From Verrucomicrobiota bacterium (GTDB lineage Bacteria; Verrucomicrobiota; Verrucomicrobiae; Chthoniobacterales; UBA10450): a stretch of 7,083 nt of DNA. Position numbers and translations under genes: made by a program. The notes under the pieces were generated by a model. That model was given only the letters and a program-made list of their open reading frames with translations, was not told where the DNA came from and did not search any database. Below are positions 6,274 to 7,083 of the stretch, piece by piece. The first letter of the stretch is position 1; the number at the start of each line of letters is the position of its first letter. The DNA is taken from NCBI GenBank assembly GCA_005887855.1, contig VBQB01000079.1, positions 1 to 7,083 on the forward strand, written 5' to 3'.

Positions 6274-7083
6274 ATGCTGGTAGCGCTGCTCATCATCGCT
6301 CGCACGGTGCAGATCGGCGCGTCGATCCTGCTCGCCGGAACTTTTACGTTTGAGCTGGTCACGCTTGGCCCGGTGGGGCGGCGCGCGAGCGACGATCTGC
6401 ACGAGGTCGAGCGGCGCTTGCTCCAACTGGCCCGGTGGAGTCTGATCGCGGCTCTCCTCTCCGCTCTGCTTTGGTTTTGGCTGGAAGTCGCGAGCATGAG
6501 CGAGTTGCCGCTGACGCGCGCTTTTTCCACGACAGCGTGGCAGGCGGTTTTGTTTGAAACGGAATTCGGTCGCGTCTGGCAGCTTCGCCTTGGCCTGATC
6601 GCCGTGGCGTTTGTGCTCGCCGCGTTAGGCTTCGCACAAGATCGATTGCGACGCGCGCTGACCCTGGCTCTCTTTTTGGTCAGTGTTGCTTTGCTCATCT
6701 CGCTCGCCTGGATCAGCCAAGCTGCGGCTGCCAGAGCGCAACCGCTTGGTTTGTTAAGCGATGCGCTCCATCTTTGCGCCGCGGGCGCCTGGATCGGCGG
6801 ACTGCTCCCGCTGGCAATTTTTCTTACGCGCGCTCATGCATCGTTCTCGTTAGGCGAATGCGCCCTTCCCGTACTCCGGCACTTCTCCACGCTCAGCCTG
6901 AGTTCCGTAGGCGTCCTTATCGTGAGCGGCGTTTCTAACTGCTGGCTGTTGGTCGGTTCGATTCATGCGCTTTTCACGACGCGTTATGGTTGGCTCTTGC
7001 TTGTTAAGCTTGCGCTCTTCGGCGTTCTCGTCGGCCTCGGCGCGCAGAATCGATTCGTCATCAAAACGAAACTGACCAGAGTT
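6274..7083 (+). CDS. copD: Copper-handling inner-membrane protein CopD (3' end cut by window)
   Basis: This is an open frame of 270 codons running off the right edge without a stop. It is a polytopic membrane protein with hydrophobic segments near residues 2-24, 55-73, 104-122, 128-148, 163-186, 208-229 and 239-258. Family-typical stretches are visible: SDALHLCAAGAWIGGLLPL (162-180, with His166 in the conserved helix), RHFSTLSLSSVGVLIVSG (202-219) and RYGWLLLVKLALFGVLVGLG (237-256), then AQNR. These match the PF05425 CopD domain in its C-terminal half. The family is usually around 300 residues, so perhaps 20-50 residues are missing. CopD works with CopC and is generally regarded as a copper importer in the inner membrane; in some bacteria it is grouped with copper resistance. 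The polarity, spacing and pairing with copC support a cotranscribed unit. Confidence 0.92.
   Translation, partial: MLVALLIIARTVQIGASILLAGTFTFELVTLGPVGRRASDDLHEVERRLLQLARWSLIAALLSALLWFWLEVASMSELPLTRAFSTTAWQAVLFETEFGRVWQLRLGLIAVAFVLAALGFAQDRLRRALTLALFLVSVALLISLAWISQAAAARAQPLGLLSDALHLCAAGAWIGGLLPLAIFLTRAHASFSLGECALPVLRHFSTLSLSSVGVLIVSGVSNCWLLVGSIHALFTTRYGWLLLVKLALFGVLVGLGAQNRFVIKTKLTRV

Noticed and set aside
5911..6426. Minus-strand open frame of 171 codons across copC and the copD start
   Set aside because: It is antisense to copC, whose family motifs are unmistakable. It is a GC-rich shadow frame.
6171..6698. Minus-strand open frame of 175 codons across the copC end and copD
   Set aside because: Its translation is Arg/Ser/Thr-rich and low in complexity, and it lies antisense to two well-supported genes. 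It has no recognisable motif.

Overview
The window reads as chromosomal DNA of a Gram-negative bacterium with moderately high GC. It has secreted proteins, a predicted outer-membrane barrel, and intergenic spaces filled with short GC-rich hairpin repeats. The repeats (CAGGCT/AGCCTG hairpins and a GCGCCTC-ATA-GAGGCGC hairpin) and the style of two uncharacterised proteins remind me of soil Verrucomicrobiota (Spartobacteria/Udaeobacter-like). That placement is recognition from memory, not a search result.

Layout: bases 1-150 are a non-coding block with three perfect 7-3-7 hairpins and a 12-bp palindrome. A minus-strand gene for an exported, beta-rich protein of unknown function follows (151-1164). 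It is divergent from a plus-strand gene for a DHA2-type (EmrB/QacA-like) drug efflux transporter (1238-2833), and the short spacer between them holds a near-palindrome and a tandem 9-bp repeat. All remaining genes are on the plus strand: a secreted type I phosphodiesterase/nucleotide pyrophosphatase-like enzyme with its full metal-ligand set (2884-4476), a small membrane-anchored protein with an HPCxxCH motif (4509-4886), and a compact cluster of three genes. These are a predicted outer-membrane barrel protein (5018-5893), CopC (5890-6249) and CopD (6274 to the window edge, incomplete).

The barrel, copC and copD form a convincing operon: a 4-base stop/start overlap, a 24-base gap, and a good Shine-Dalgarno before each gene. 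CopC carries only the Cu(II) site (mature His1, Asp84, His86), and CopD is its inner-membrane partner. The barrel protein would complete a route across the outer membrane, and it too has a histidine just after its likely signal-peptidase site. The small HPCxxCH protein just upstream may belong to the same metal-handling group. The least described part of the window is this four-gene arrangement. No RNA genes, CRISPR array, insertion sequence or canonical intrinsic terminator was recognised.
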